7,116 nt of DNA from JAAZHN01 sp964605575. Lineage in GTDB: Bacteria > Bacillota_I > Bacilli_A > RF39 > UBA660. A program made the translations under genes and the position numbers. Below the pieces are notes generated by a model that was not told the DNA's origin, did not search any database, and saw only the letters and a program-made list of their open reading frames with translations. The stretch is from positions 1-7,116 of the forward strand of contig CAZSDG010000047.1 in assembly GCA_964605575.1 (NCBI GenBank), written 5' to 3'. Positions 1 to 5,919 of this stretch are shown here, piece by piece (position 1 is the stretch's first letter; each line of letters starts with the position of its first letter).

Positions 1-4
1 AAAA

Positions 5-13
5 TGCTATTAT
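5..13 (+). promoter_or_regulatory. Extended -10 promoter element of the 38-766 gene
   Basis: TG-C-TATTAT is an extended -10 (TGnTATAAT type, five of six hexamer bases). It would start transcription near position 20 and give a leader of about 18 nt before the GTG start. Any -35 lies outside the window. The same TGC spacing before the -10 recurs at the promoters at 2398-2406 and 4528-4536. Confidence 0.5.
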
Positions 14-23
14 ATGACCACTT

Positions 24-41
24 AAGGGGGAAAATATGTGA
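24..41 (+). promoter_or_regulatory. Ribosome-binding site with overlapping ATG-TGA and GTG start
   Basis: AAGGGGG at 24-30 lies 7 nt before GTG at 38-40. An ATG at 36-38 is followed directly by TGA (39-41), forming a two-codon start-stop that overlaps the GTG by one base. The site fixes the GTG as the in-frame start, because the ATG cannot encode the protein. Whether the start-stop has any regulatory effect is unknown. Confidence 0.55.
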
Positions 42-766
42 CTTACATTCTTATTTGGCTATCGACAATCTTAATTAGTTTGGGTATGGATATAATTTTA
101 ATTAAGCAAATAACAAAAGATTTAGCAGATAAGGGTTATTTATCTGACTTTAAATATAAGAGTAATAATATTCAAATTAGAAAGTTGATACCTATTATAA
201 ATGTTATAACTTCTTTCTTAATTGGCAGCAGTTATATGACAAATAAAGAAAAATCTCTTAATTCATTAATTATGACTAATGAATTACTGAAAATGACTGC
301 TGAAGAAAAGGAAATATATCAAAATAGACCAACCGCGATGAAGGTTAAATCACTTCTTAAAAAAAGAAGACAAAATGATCGTTTAAATATTAATAAATTC
401 ATTATCGATAGAAAGGCTTCAGGAACTTATAAATTTATTAAAGAACACCCTTATCTTGAAATAATTGAAGTTTATAAAAATGATGAAAATTTAAACACTG
501 AAGAACTAACTAGGTATATAAGAGATGATGTCTTTGCAATGGCGATTGCAGTTTTAACTAAAAACAATCAAGATAAAGATTATCTTGATCAAGATGTCTT
601 ATATAATCAATATGTGACAATTATGAATGCTCTTAATAAGCAAAGAACAAATGATGAAGATCAAAAAATTATTGAAATAAATAAGAAAATGTTAGAAATA
701 TATAAAGATGTGGTCCTTGAATATATTGCTCAAGAAGAAGTAAATAGAACCTATAAAAAGAAATAA
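38..766 (+). CDS. Hypothetical protein with two predicted N-terminal membrane segments
   Basis: I do not recognise this 242-aa protein. Residues 3-22 are strongly hydrophobic and look like a membrane helix. A second hydrophobic stretch covers residues 50-66, after a short Lys-rich polar loop. The remainder, about residue 68 onward, is charged, rich in Lys, Glu, Asp and Asn, and probably helical and cytoplasmic; it includes the basic patch KSLLKKRRQNDR. There is no signal-peptidase site or catalytic motif I can name. The GTG start is supported by AAGGGGG seven bases upstream and by the hydrophobic segment beginning right at the N-terminus; starting at Met17 would cut the first helix. The gene has its own promoter at the window edge and ends in a terminator shared with the converging MscS-type gene. 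It is real by codon pattern and signals; the function is unknown. Confidence 0.8.
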   Translation: MTYILIWLSTILISLGMDIILIKQITKDLADKGYLSDFKYKSNNIQIRKLIPIINVITSFLIGSSYMTNKEKSLNSLIMTNELLKMTAEEKEIYQNRPTAMKVKSLLKKRRQNDRLNINKFIIDRKASGTYKFIKEHPYLEIIEVYKNDENLNTEELTRYIRDDVFAMAIAVLTKNNQDKDYLDQDVLYNQYVTIMNALNKQRTNDEDQKIIEINKKMLEIYKDVVLEYIAQEEVNRTYKKK

Positions 767-786
767 GAGGTTTAATCCTCTTATTT
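761..786. terminator. Bidirectional terminator shared by convergent genes
   Basis: Arms AAATAAGAGG (761-770) and CCTCTTATTT (777-786) pair perfectly around the loop TTTAAT. T-rich tracts follow on both strands, so it can end the rightward 38-766 gene and the leftward kinase/MscS operon. Both stop codons (TAA at 764-766, and TAA read from 783-781 on the minus strand) lie inside the stem. Confidence 0.8.
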
Positions 787-1575
787 TTCTTTGTGAATAA
801 CTAATTGATTATATGGAATAACTATTTTATTTTTATTAAATATTTCAACAATCATTCTTCTGATTTTTCTTTCAGTACTAAATTTATCTGAGTATAAAGT
901 TCTAAAGAAAAATCTAATTTTAATTGCTGAATCAGCAAGATCTGCATATCCTAAAAACTCGATAGGTTCAGTTAACTCTTCAATATTTTTATTAACAGTC
1001 TTGATTATTTCCACAATTACTTTATCAAGTTTTTTTAAGTCCTCATTATAATTAATTGAAATATCTAAAGGTGTTCCAGAGATTTCAACACTGTGGTTAA
1101 TTAATTCATTTATATTTCTATTCGCGATTAGTTTTACTTCACCAGTAACTGACTTGATTCTCGTTGTTTTTAAGGAAATTGAAATAACTTCGCCTCTAAA
1201 GCCATTATATGTAACTATATCTCCTACTTTAAATAAATTTTCAAAAACAATGGAAAAGCCCACTATAAAGTCTTTAAGCAGGTCTTGTAGAGCTAACCCA
1301 ATAATTAAACCTGCAACTCCAAGTGACGCTAAGATTGCTTGAGTATTAACATCATATACTTCTAAGACAACAATAATTATAATAATTGAGATTATATATT
1401 TAATTAAATTATTAATTAAACTAATAATAGTTGTTCTTTTTCCTTGATCTGCTTTTTTTAATACTATTTCTAAACTTCTTTTAGTAATATAGGCAATAAT
1501 TTTATAAACGATCATCCCAATTAAAATTGTTATAAGGGCCATAATATGTTTATTTTTTAATAATTCTTCAATCAT
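781..1575 (-). CDS. MscS-family small-conductance mechanosensitive ion channel
   Basis: This 264-aa membrane protein should open under membrane tension to release solutes during hypo-osmotic shock. Predicted segments are TM1 at about residues 10-30, TM2 at about 54-71, and a pore-lining TM3 at about 79-110 that carries the family's Gly/Ala-rich pattern (ILASLGVAGLIIGLALQD). The conserved block after TM3 follows: FENLFKVGDIV (111-121), then a Gly-containing beta-domain segment and the family's 'I.N..I' position seen as IANRNI. The C-terminal part is the alpha/beta vestibule. The length is close to short MscS proteins (E. coli MscS has 286 aa). The start ATG overlaps the TGA of the upstream kinase-like gene (ATGA, 1572-1575), and GGAGGA lies 5 nt upstream within the end of that gene, so translation is probably coupled. 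No promoter of its own is evident. The family call is firm; ion selectivity cannot be read from sequence. Confidence 0.95.
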   Translation of the reverse strand: MIEELLKNKHIMALITILIGMIVYKIIAYITKRSLEIVLKKADQGKRTTIISLINNLIKYIISIIIIIVVLEVYDVNTQAILASLGVAGLIIGLALQDLLKDFIVGFSIVFENLFKVGDIVTYNGFRGEVISISLKTTRIKSVTGEVKLIANRNINELINHSVEISGTPLDISINYNEDLKKLDKVIVEIIKTVNKNIEELTEPIEFLGYADLADSAIKIRFFFRTLYSDKFSTERKIRRMIVEIFNKNKIVIPYNQLVIHKEK

Positions 1576-2372
1576 AATTTTCCTCCAAATTCATGTTTTG
1601 TTTCTAAGTCTGATAATATTTTAAGAGAGTCATCTTTATCTATATATAAATAATTACCTGAAATAAAATGCATTTCCTTAATTGATTCATCATGACTATA
1701 ACCATTATTTAGTAAAAATTTATATACTACCCTGTACCATTTACTTGCGAACTCTTGAATTGCTAAAACATTTTTTTCATAATCTAAATCTTTTGAATCA
1801 AGAGTAAAGAAACTAAATATATTTGGCATAATATTAATAATATTTGGATAATCAATCTTTTTTTCTTGACTTTCATCATATATATCTAAATCAATAAAAC
1901 TAATTTCTCCACTTGGAGTAAGACAATAATTATCTGGATGACAATCTAAGGAATATCCATTACTATTATATAATTTAACATCTTCAAGAAACTTTAATAA
2001 GTATTCTTCAGGTGCTTGATTTAATATTTTTAATGACTCAGAAATATCTTGCATGTAATTGTCTACACCACCTGCTTGTTCATAATCTCTATAAGCGAAA
2101 GTTTTTCCTTTAACTTTAGTTTGTAACTCATATAAGAGACCATCTTCAATTTTAAAATCAACAACTACAGGAGTATTCATCCCTTTTTCAAATAAATTAG
2201 CAGTTTCTTTATATCTAATCAAAGTACTTTTTAAATTATGTTCATAAAATTTAGAAATCAATAAAGCATACTCAATTCCAGAAATATTTACAAAATAACA
2301 TTTGCGACTATTTCCCTGACGATCAAACTCATCTTTATTTATTAATGATATTGCTTCATCAATTAAACTCAT
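1572..2372 (-). CDS. Protein-kinase-like (APH/phosphotransferase-fold) protein
   Basis: This 266-aa soluble protein looks like a small protein-kinase-like or aminoglycoside-phosphotransferase-like enzyme that would move a phosphate from ATP to an unknown substrate. Candidate fold residues appear in the right order: beta-3 Lys41 (ALLISKF), Glu56 of helix C (RYKETANLFEKG), a hinge-like stretch near residues 78-89, the catalytic loop DCHPDN at 143-148 (compare D.H..N in the APH and ABC1 families), and a metal-binding FIDLD at 159-163 in place of DFG. The glycine-rich loop is weak. I chose the ATG at 2372 because GGAG lies 9 nt upstream and the kinase pattern starts soon after; an in-frame extension to 2471 would translate the promoter region. 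It is the first gene of a coupled operon with the MscS-type channel. Activity is inferred from motifs; a lipopolysaccharide-core, choline or sugar kinase, or a pseudokinase, cannot be excluded. Confidence 0.75.
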   Translation of the reverse strand: MSLIDEAISLINKDEFDRQGNSRKCYFVNISGIEYALLISKFYEHNLKSTLIRYKETANLFEKGMNTPVVVDFKIEDGLLYELQTKVKGKTFAYRDYEQAGGVDNYMQDISESLKILNQAPEEYLLKFLEDVKLYNSNGYSLDCHPDNYCLTPSGEISFIDLDIYDESQEKKIDYPNIINIMPNIFSFFTLDSKDLDYEKNVLAIQEFASKWYRVVYKFLLNNGYSHDESIKEMHFISGNYLYIDKDDSLKILSDLETKHEFGGKL

Positions 2373-2397
2373 GATTATCAACTCCGTATACAACCCT

Positions 2398-2406
2398 ATT
2401 TTAGCA
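2398..2406 (-). promoter_or_regulatory. Extended -10 promoter of the kinase/MscS operon
   Basis: Read on the minus strand this is TG-C-TAAAAT, an extended -10. The predicted start is near 2391, leaving a leader of about 20 nt that contains GGAG (2385-2382) before the ATG at 2372. There is no good -35 at 16-18 bp, which is usual for extended -10 promoters. It lies back to back with the rightward promoter at 2415-2443. Confidence 0.5.
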
Positions 2407-2414
2407 CATTTATC

Positions 2415-2443
2415 TTTACTTTTATACATATATGGTCTAATAT
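2415..2443 (+). promoter_or_regulatory. Sigma-A type promoter of the tandem paralogue operon
   Basis: TTTACT (2415-2420) and TAATAT (2438-2443) are separated by 17 bp, giving a good vegetative promoter. Transcription would start near 2450, just before AGGGGG (2455-2460), which lies 10 nt ahead of the ATG at 2471. The promoter is divergent from, and only about 10 bp from, the -10 of the leftward operon, so the two may compete or be co-regulated. Confidence 0.6.
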
Positions 2444-2470
2444 ATATCTTACTCAGGGGGATAGATAACA

Positions 2471-3244
2471 ATGAAAAAATTAGGTTATAATAAAGTTCAA
2501 GCAGAAAAAGATTATGTCTTAGGTTTAATCTATGATATTAATGCCAAAGATAATAATGGAATTAGACAAAATAGAATTGAATTATTAAATAAAAAATCCA
2601 GAACGATTGACTCATTAATTAAAGAAGAAGTAATCGGCCTTAGTGATGATTATGAAATAATTGATCCAGGCGCGGCCAAACATATTTTTAAAATTAAAAA
2701 TCAAGAATATTATCAAGAAATGTTAGCTCATTTGCATAATAATCCTGAATTAATCAGTGTTTTTAAAGAGTTTATGAAACATTATTCTTTAGGAAATATA
2801 GATAGAAGACATCAATTAAGTTATATTCTTTTTGCTCATTTCTTTGAAAGAGAATTAGCCGTAAAAGATTATACTGTTTATAAACATTTTAATGATTATT
2901 TTGAAAATATTTTTACTGAAGAATCGCATTTAAAAGTCGCCCATCCCAATAGTGTTTTAAAACAAAAATATATTAAACATCCCTATTCTCTTGATCTTAC
3001 TCGTTGTGATTATGACTTTGATTTACATAATTTAAATAAAATTCAAAGTATGAATAGTACTTCTGCGATTGAACATTCAATTGCAACTTTAAAAAAAGAA
3101 CGAGAAAGATTATTAAAACTACATCGTGATGAACCAAGACATCTAATGTTAATCGGGGATAATAACCAAGGAATATTGAGATTAAATTCTGAAGGGTTAA
3201 TGGTCAGTATGAACAATAACCCAGTTAAGAAATTATTTAAATAA
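2471..3244 (+). CDS. Hypothetical protein, tandem paralogue 1
   Basis: I do not recognise this 257-aa soluble, charged protein. It is clearly a paralogue of the next gene. Both begin MKKLG-x-NKV and have an N-terminal region ending in a Lys/Arg-rich 'RT..LI' stretch. Both share a central motif H158-P-N followed by a basic K.KYI.HPY.LD and an acidic DFD, and a conserved C-terminal block: RERLLKLHRDEPRH at 211-224, then GDNNQGILRLN, EGLM and MN..P. The middle (about 80-150) is much less conserved. No membrane helix, signal peptide or known catalytic motif is visible; the invariant His, Pro and Asp residues could be functional. The start has AGGGGG 10 nt upstream and a 17-bp-spaced promoter. It is the first gene of a two-gene operon, 24 bp from the second. 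Confidence 0.85.
   Translation: MKKLGYNKVQAEKDYVLGLIYDINAKDNNGIRQNRIELLNKKSRTIDSLIKEEVIGLSDDYEIIDPGAAKHIFKIKNQEYYQEMLAHLHNNPELISVFKEFMKHYSLGNIDRRHQLSYILFAHFFERELAVKDYTVYKHFNDYFENIFTEESHLKVAHPNSVLKQKYIKHPYSLDLTRCDYDFDLHNLNKIQSMNSTSAIEHSIATLKKERERLLKLHRDEPRHLMLIGDNNQGILRLNSEGLMVSMNNNPVKKLFK
3101..3142 (+). repeat. 42-bp near-identical repeat, copy 1
   Basis: This segment encodes RERLLKLHRDEPRH in the first paralogue. It matches 3890-3931 at 41 of 42 bases (G3128 versus A3917), far closer than the rest of the two genes. It could be selection on the protein motif combined with shared codons, or recent gene conversion. Confidence 0.8.
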
Positions 3245-3268
3245 ATTAATCTAGGAGGTTTTAAAAAA

Positions 3269-4036
3269 ATGAAAAAATTAGGTACAAATAAGGTATTAGA
3301 AGATCGAAATTATGTTTTAAGAACTATATTTAATAATAGTCCTCTAAAAGAACAAGATAATTATTTAGATTTATTAAGTAGACTTTATAAAAAGAATCGT
3401 ACGGTTAATGACTTAATAAGAGCAGGAATATTATCAGAAAGTGGCGAAAGTATTATACCTAATCGGGTTAAAGCTTATCTTTTTAAACAAGAATATAAAA
3501 CTCAATATGAAAAAATGATTGAAGATTTAAAAGAAAATGATATCAATCCTAGTTATTATGACTTTTATATAATTACTTTAGCTGGGACTAATTATCAAGA
3601 TAAATTATTTGATATTCAAAATGTAATTGATTTTTATATTGATTTCTCTTCAGATAAATTCTTTGTTGATTATAAAGATTTTGATAATTTTAGAAATAAG
3701 TTTAGAAAAGAGTCAGCTTTAAAAATAGCTCATCCTAATCAAGCATTTAAAATTAAACATATAGTTCATCCCTATAACTTAGATATGGCTTACTGTGCAT
3801 TTGACTTTGATGAAGAAGTTTTAAGAGTTTTACCAAGAAAAAATAGTAATGAGGCTGTAGCTGAGGCAATTGATACTTTAAAAGCCCAACGAGAAAGATT
3901 ATTAAAACTACATCGTAATGAACCAAGACATATGGTCTTAATGGGTGATGATAATCAAGGAATATTAAGATTAAATGATGAAGGATTAATGATTCAAATG
4001 AATCCAAGACCACAAAAAGTATTATCTAAATATTAA
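3269..4036 (+). CDS. Hypothetical protein, tandem paralogue 2
   Basis: This 255-aa protein of unknown function is homologous over its length to the preceding gene, most clearly at the N-terminus (MKKLGTNKV), at H155-P-N with the following K.K.I.HPY.LD...C.FDFD, and at RERLLKLHRNEPRH (208-221) through GDDNQGILRLNDEGLM. The centre (about 85-145) is different in sequence and rich in Asp, Phe and Tyr, so the copies may bind different partners. No transmembrane segment or known enzyme motif is seen. AGGAGG lies 10 nt before the ATG, a stronger site than that of copy 1, and the gap to copy 1 is only 24 bp with no terminator, so both are on one transcript that ends at the hairpin overlapping this stop codon. 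It is a real gene by conservation between the two copies. Confidence 0.85.
   Translation: MKKLGTNKVLEDRNYVLRTIFNNSPLKEQDNYLDLLSRLYKKNRTVNDLIRAGILSESGESIIPNRVKAYLFKQEYKTQYEKMIEDLKENDINPSYYDFYIITLAGTNYQDKLFDIQNVIDFYIDFSSDKFFVDYKDFDNFRNKFRKESALKIAHPNQAFKIKHIVHPYNLDMAYCAFDFDEEVLRVLPRKNSNEAVAEAIDTLKAQRERLLKLHRNEPRHMVLMGDDNQGILRLNDEGLMIQMNPRPQKVLSKY
3890..3931 (+). repeat. 42-bp near-identical repeat, copy 2
   Basis: This is the partner of 3101-3142, 789 bp away in direct orientation, with one mismatch. It encodes RERLLKLHRNEPRH in the second paralogue. Recombination between the two copies would fuse the genes in frame (789 is a multiple of three). Confidence 0.8.
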
Positions 4037-4059
4037 AAAGTGCTAAAGCACTTTTTTTT
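4035..4059 (+). terminator. Rho-independent terminator of the paralogue operon
   Basis: Arms AAAAAGTGC (4035-4043) and GCACTTTTT (4048-4056) enclose a TAAA loop, and a T-run extends to 4059. The stem begins inside the TAA stop codon of the second paralogue. The A-run on the left could make it weakly active in the opposite direction too. Confidence 0.85.
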
Positions 4060-4067
4060 ATGGCATG

Positions 4068-4092
4068 AAAAAAGGTAAGAATTACTTACCTT
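4068..4092 (-). terminator. Rho-independent terminator of the 139-aa gene
   Basis: On the minus strand, AAGGTAAG and CTTACCTT pair perfectly around TAATT, followed by a T-run (4073-4068). The TAA stop of the 4082-4501 gene straddles the end of the first arm and the loop, so the last codons form part of the stem. Confidence 0.8.
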
Positions 4093-4501
4093 GTAACATG
4101 TTGATTAAATCAATTTTAAATATATCTTTTTGAGCATTAGCCTTTGAGATCATAACACCTTTATATGTAGTTAATTCAGCTTTATGACCTTCAAGTAAGA
4201 TTTCAGAAGGTGTAATATTTGTTAACATAACAATGTTTTCTTTTAAATAAACTGTATAAACTAACTTTACATCACCATGAACTTGACTAAACATATGATC
4301 ACTTGGTAACTTTAATTCATAAGTTGCTGTATCATCTTTCTTATTAGTTTTAATTAATTCTCCTAAAAATGAACCATTTCTTAAAGCCGGATAATATTCA
4401 AAGTTAAGTTTCTTATAAGCAAGCATATTATACTTCTTTAAAGCTCTTTCTAATTTCTTAAATTCATTTTCATTGACGTAGTCTAAAATAAACCCTTTCA
4501 T
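4082..4501 (-). CDS. Hypothetical protein of 139 aa
   Basis: I do not recognise this protein. It is small, soluble and mixed alpha/beta in character: an N-terminal Lys/Glu-rich helix (about residues 10-25), then alternating strand-like segments such as ATYELKLP, DVKLVYTVYL and NIVMLTNITP, and a C-terminal helix (about 120-137). There are no membrane segments and no metal or nucleotide motifs. The gene is a single transcription unit: near-consensus promoter at 4528-4556, AAGGGGG (4516-4510) 8 nt before the ATG, and its own terminator overlapping the stop. The strong promoter and ribosome-binding site suggest it is well expressed. A palindrome over the -35 may regulate it. Confidence 0.85.
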   Translation of the reverse strand: MKGFILDYVNENEFKKLERALKKYNMLAYKKLNFEYYPALRNGSFLGELIKTNKKDDTATYELKLPSDHMFSQVHGDVKLVYTVYLKENIVMLTNITPSEILLEGHKAELTTYKGVMISKANAQKDIFKIDLINMLQGK

Positions 4502-4527
4502 ATTATTAACCCCCTTAGTTAATAGAA

Positions 4528-4556
4528 ATTATAGCATATTTTGCTAAAAGTGTCAA
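4528..4556 (-). promoter_or_regulatory. Near-consensus sigma-A promoter of the 139-aa gene
   Basis: On the minus strand TTGACA (4556-4551) and TATAAT (4533-4528) are separated by 17 bp, with TGC directly before the -10. This matches the full consensus plus the extended -10. Transcription should start near 4521, giving a leader of about 20 nt. The -35 sits inside the palindrome at 4546-4569. Confidence 0.85.
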
Positions 4557-4569
4557 GTTTGACACTTTT
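4546..4569. repeat. Perfect 11-bp palindrome over the -35, possible operator or terminator
   Basis: AAAAGTGTCAA (4546-4556) and TTGACACTTTT (4559-4569) are perfect inverted copies separated by GT. One arm contains the -35 of the 139-aa gene, so a dimeric repressor bound here would block the promoter. The structure is also A/T-flanked and lies downstream of the Smr gene, so it could instead terminate the leftward PfkB/Smr transcript. A third related half-site (AGTGT, 4573-4577) and another TTGACA (4583-4588) lie nearby. The two roles cannot be separated from sequence alone. Confidence 0.6.
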
Positions 4570-4649
4570 TATAGTGTTTTTCTTGACATATCATTCTCTA
4601 TGTGGATTTTAATTTTACCTAACATTTACATATTTGTCAATCATTTTCT

Positions 4650-4940
4650 TTAATCAAGTTTTATTTTCACAATTGTAACCCCAATATTAAAAGAATCTAA
4701 TTTGTAATCTAAAACATCATTATTTGTTTTTAAATAATGATGTATTTCACGCTTTAATATTCCTTCTCCTACTCCATGAACAATAATAACTGTATCAGTT
4801 CTTAGTTTTTTATGATCATTAATAAAATCTTTAACTAAAACAATTACTGAGTCTCTTGTTTCACCATGGACATCTAATTTAGGATAAGAATCAATAAATG
4901 GATTCATTAATGTTTTTTGCATATATTTCAACATCTTCAT
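4650..4940 (-). CDS. Stand-alone Smr-domain protein
   Basis: The product is up to 96 aa and consists almost entirely of one Smr (small MutS-related) domain, the fold at the C-terminus of MutS2 that in characterised relatives binds or nicks nucleic acid. The signature LDVHGET lies at residues 22-28 and the second motif HGVGEGILK at 55-63, followed by a C-terminal strand with N.GVTIVKIK. There is no MutS ATPase part, so this is the short stand-alone form. The start is uncertain: ATG codons at 4940, 4934, 4922 and 4907 are all in frame and none has a clear Shine-Dalgarno site. The last (MNPFIDSYPKLDVHG) would give the most compact domain, and the upstream ones overlap the end of the PfkB gene by 50 bp or less. 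Translation is probably coupled to that gene. Its nucleic-acid substrate is not known. Confidence 0.85.
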   Translation of the reverse strand: MKMLKYMQKTLMNPFIDSYPKLDVHGETRDSVIVLVKDFINDHKKLRTDTVIIVHGVGEGILKREIHHYLKTNNDVLDYKLDSFNIGVTIVKIKLD

Positions 4941-5802
4941 ACTTGAAGATTGAATTTCTACTTCCTACTTTAGTTGCAGATAAACCAGCAGTAATATTTG
5001 CAAGTTTGATTGCTGATTCTAAACTACGGTTATTAGCAATTGCATAAGTAAATGCTCCATGGAAGATGTCTCCTGCCCCTGTTGTATCAACTGCTTTCAC
5101 TTTTATTCCCGGCATGATTTTAATCTCACCGTTGATTGAATATAAAGCTCCATGTGCTTCTAGGGTAACAATTATTTCATTATTAAACTTCTCTTTTAAG
5201 GCTTGGTATAATTTAACAATTGTTTCTGTATTAGCATAATCAATTTGAACCCCACTAACTGTTTCAGCAAACTCTTTAGAACAAACTAAATATTTAACTT
5301 TGCCAGCAAGTTCAATTACTTGTTCAGTTGGTCTTCCAGCATCAATAATTGAAATTGCACTTTTATTCATCATTAGTGCTTGCTTAGATGCTTCATATTC
5401 ATGCCCATCAATTAAAATTACTTCTGGTTGAAGATCAAAACTTTTATTAGTTAATTGCATTTTTTCTGAAACATTACTAAGAATTGTTCTACTACCAGTT
5501 TGTTGGTTAATAACAATAAATGAAGTATCAGTAGGATCTTCATAATTAGTTTCTAAAAACTTGGTATTAACCCCTACTGATTCATATTCTGTTTTAATTC
5601 TGGTTCCGTATAAATCATTACCAACTACTCCAGCAAAATAGGTTTCCATACCCCATTTACCTAATAAGTAGGCTGCTGTACAAGCGGGGCCTCCCCCACC
5701 TTCAATTTTACCATTAACACGATATTTCTTATTTTCAATTGGATACTCACTAATTGGCATACTAATATCATAGGAAGCATGCCCAATACATAATATTTTC
5801 AT
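4891..5802 (-). CDS. PfkB-family carbohydrate kinase
   Basis: This 303-aa ribokinase-type cytoplasmic enzyme should transfer phosphate from ATP to a sugar or nucleoside-type hydroxyl. The N-terminus MKILCIGHASYDI is the usual first strand and substrate Asp (D12). A Gly-rich stretch GGGG at 35-38 starts PfkB signature 1 and runs on to AGVVGNDLYG (57-66). DTTGAGD at 239-245 is signature 2 with the catalytic base Asp245 and anion hole. The length matches the family. I chose the ATG at 5802, not the in-frame GTG at 5811, because GGGTGAT lies a few bases ahead of the ATG and the GTG falls inside it. DGHE (132-135) and DAGR (154-157) may shape the sugar site, but the exact substrate (ribose, fructose, a deoxy or sulfo sugar) cannot be read. 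A promoter at 5828-5855 starts the unit, and the gene overlaps the Smr gene by 50 bp. Confidence 0.93.
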   Translation of the reverse strand: MKILCIGHASYDISMPISEYPIENKKYRVNGKIEGGGGPACTAAYLLGKWGMETYFAGVVGNDLYGTRIKTEYESVGVNTKFLETNYEDPTDTSFIVINQQTGSRTILSNVSEKMQLTNKSFDLQPEVILIDGHEYEASKQALMMNKSAISIIDAGRPTEQVIELAGKVKYLVCSKEFAETVSGVQIDYANTETIVKLYQALKEKFNNEIIVTLEAHGALYSINGEIKIMPGIKVKAVDTTGAGDIFHGAFTYAIANNRSLESAIKLANITAGLSATKVGSRNSIFKYEDVEIYAKNINESIY

Positions 5803-5827
5803 TTCAATCACCCTTTATTATAGATTA

Positions 5828-5855
5828 ATTATAACAAATACCACTAAAAAAGCAA
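5828..5855 (-). promoter_or_regulatory. Putative promoter of the PfkB/Smr operon
   Basis: On the minus strand TTGCTT (5855-5850) and TATAAT (5833-5828) are 16 bp apart. The -10 is perfect and the -35 matches three of six bases. Transcription would start near 5821, leaving a leader of about 18 nt before the ATG at 5802. A second TATAAT follows closely but has no better -35. Confidence 0.5.
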
Positions 5856-5876
5856 TTTATTAACTAAATAAACTTT

Positions 5877-5914
5877 GTTAAGTTATGTTAAGTATTATTT
5901 ATCGAATAAATAAT
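5877..5914. repeat. Short direct and inverted repeats upstream of the PfkB promoter
   Basis: GTTAAGT occurs at 5877-5883 and 5887-5893, exactly one helical turn apart. Next to it, ATTATTTAT (5894-5902) and ATAAATAAT (5906-5914) form a perfect 9-bp inverted repeat around CGA. The palindrome could be a weak, T-poor terminator for the degraded gene to the right, or the group could be a binding site upstream of the sugar-kinase promoter. In sequence this AT-rich, short repeats can also arise by chance. Confidence 0.35.
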
Positions 5915-5919
5915 GGCAA

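Noticed and set aside
1154..1342. 62-codon open stretch on the plus strand
   Set aside because: It lies wholly antisense to the MscS pore region, has no ribosome-binding site and its product is low complexity; it is a shadow of the real gene.
1572..1574. TGA read as tryptophan (Mycoplasma code)
   Set aside because: TGA ends the kinase-like gene exactly at an ATGA overlap with a good ribosome-binding site, and Trp positions use TGG throughout.
2373..2471. N-terminal 33-residue extension of the kinase-like protein
   Set aside because: It would translate the divergent promoter region and has no ribosome-binding site, whereas the ATG at 2372 has GGAG at proper spacing.
3753..4013. 86-codon open stretch on the minus strand
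   Set aside because: It is antisense to the conserved C-terminal block of the second paralogue, and the repetitive Leu/His/Tyr composition reflects the opposite strand's codons.
4583..4612. Rightward promoter starting at TTGACA
   Set aside because: The only -10 candidate is poor with 18-bp spacing, and no rightward gene follows.
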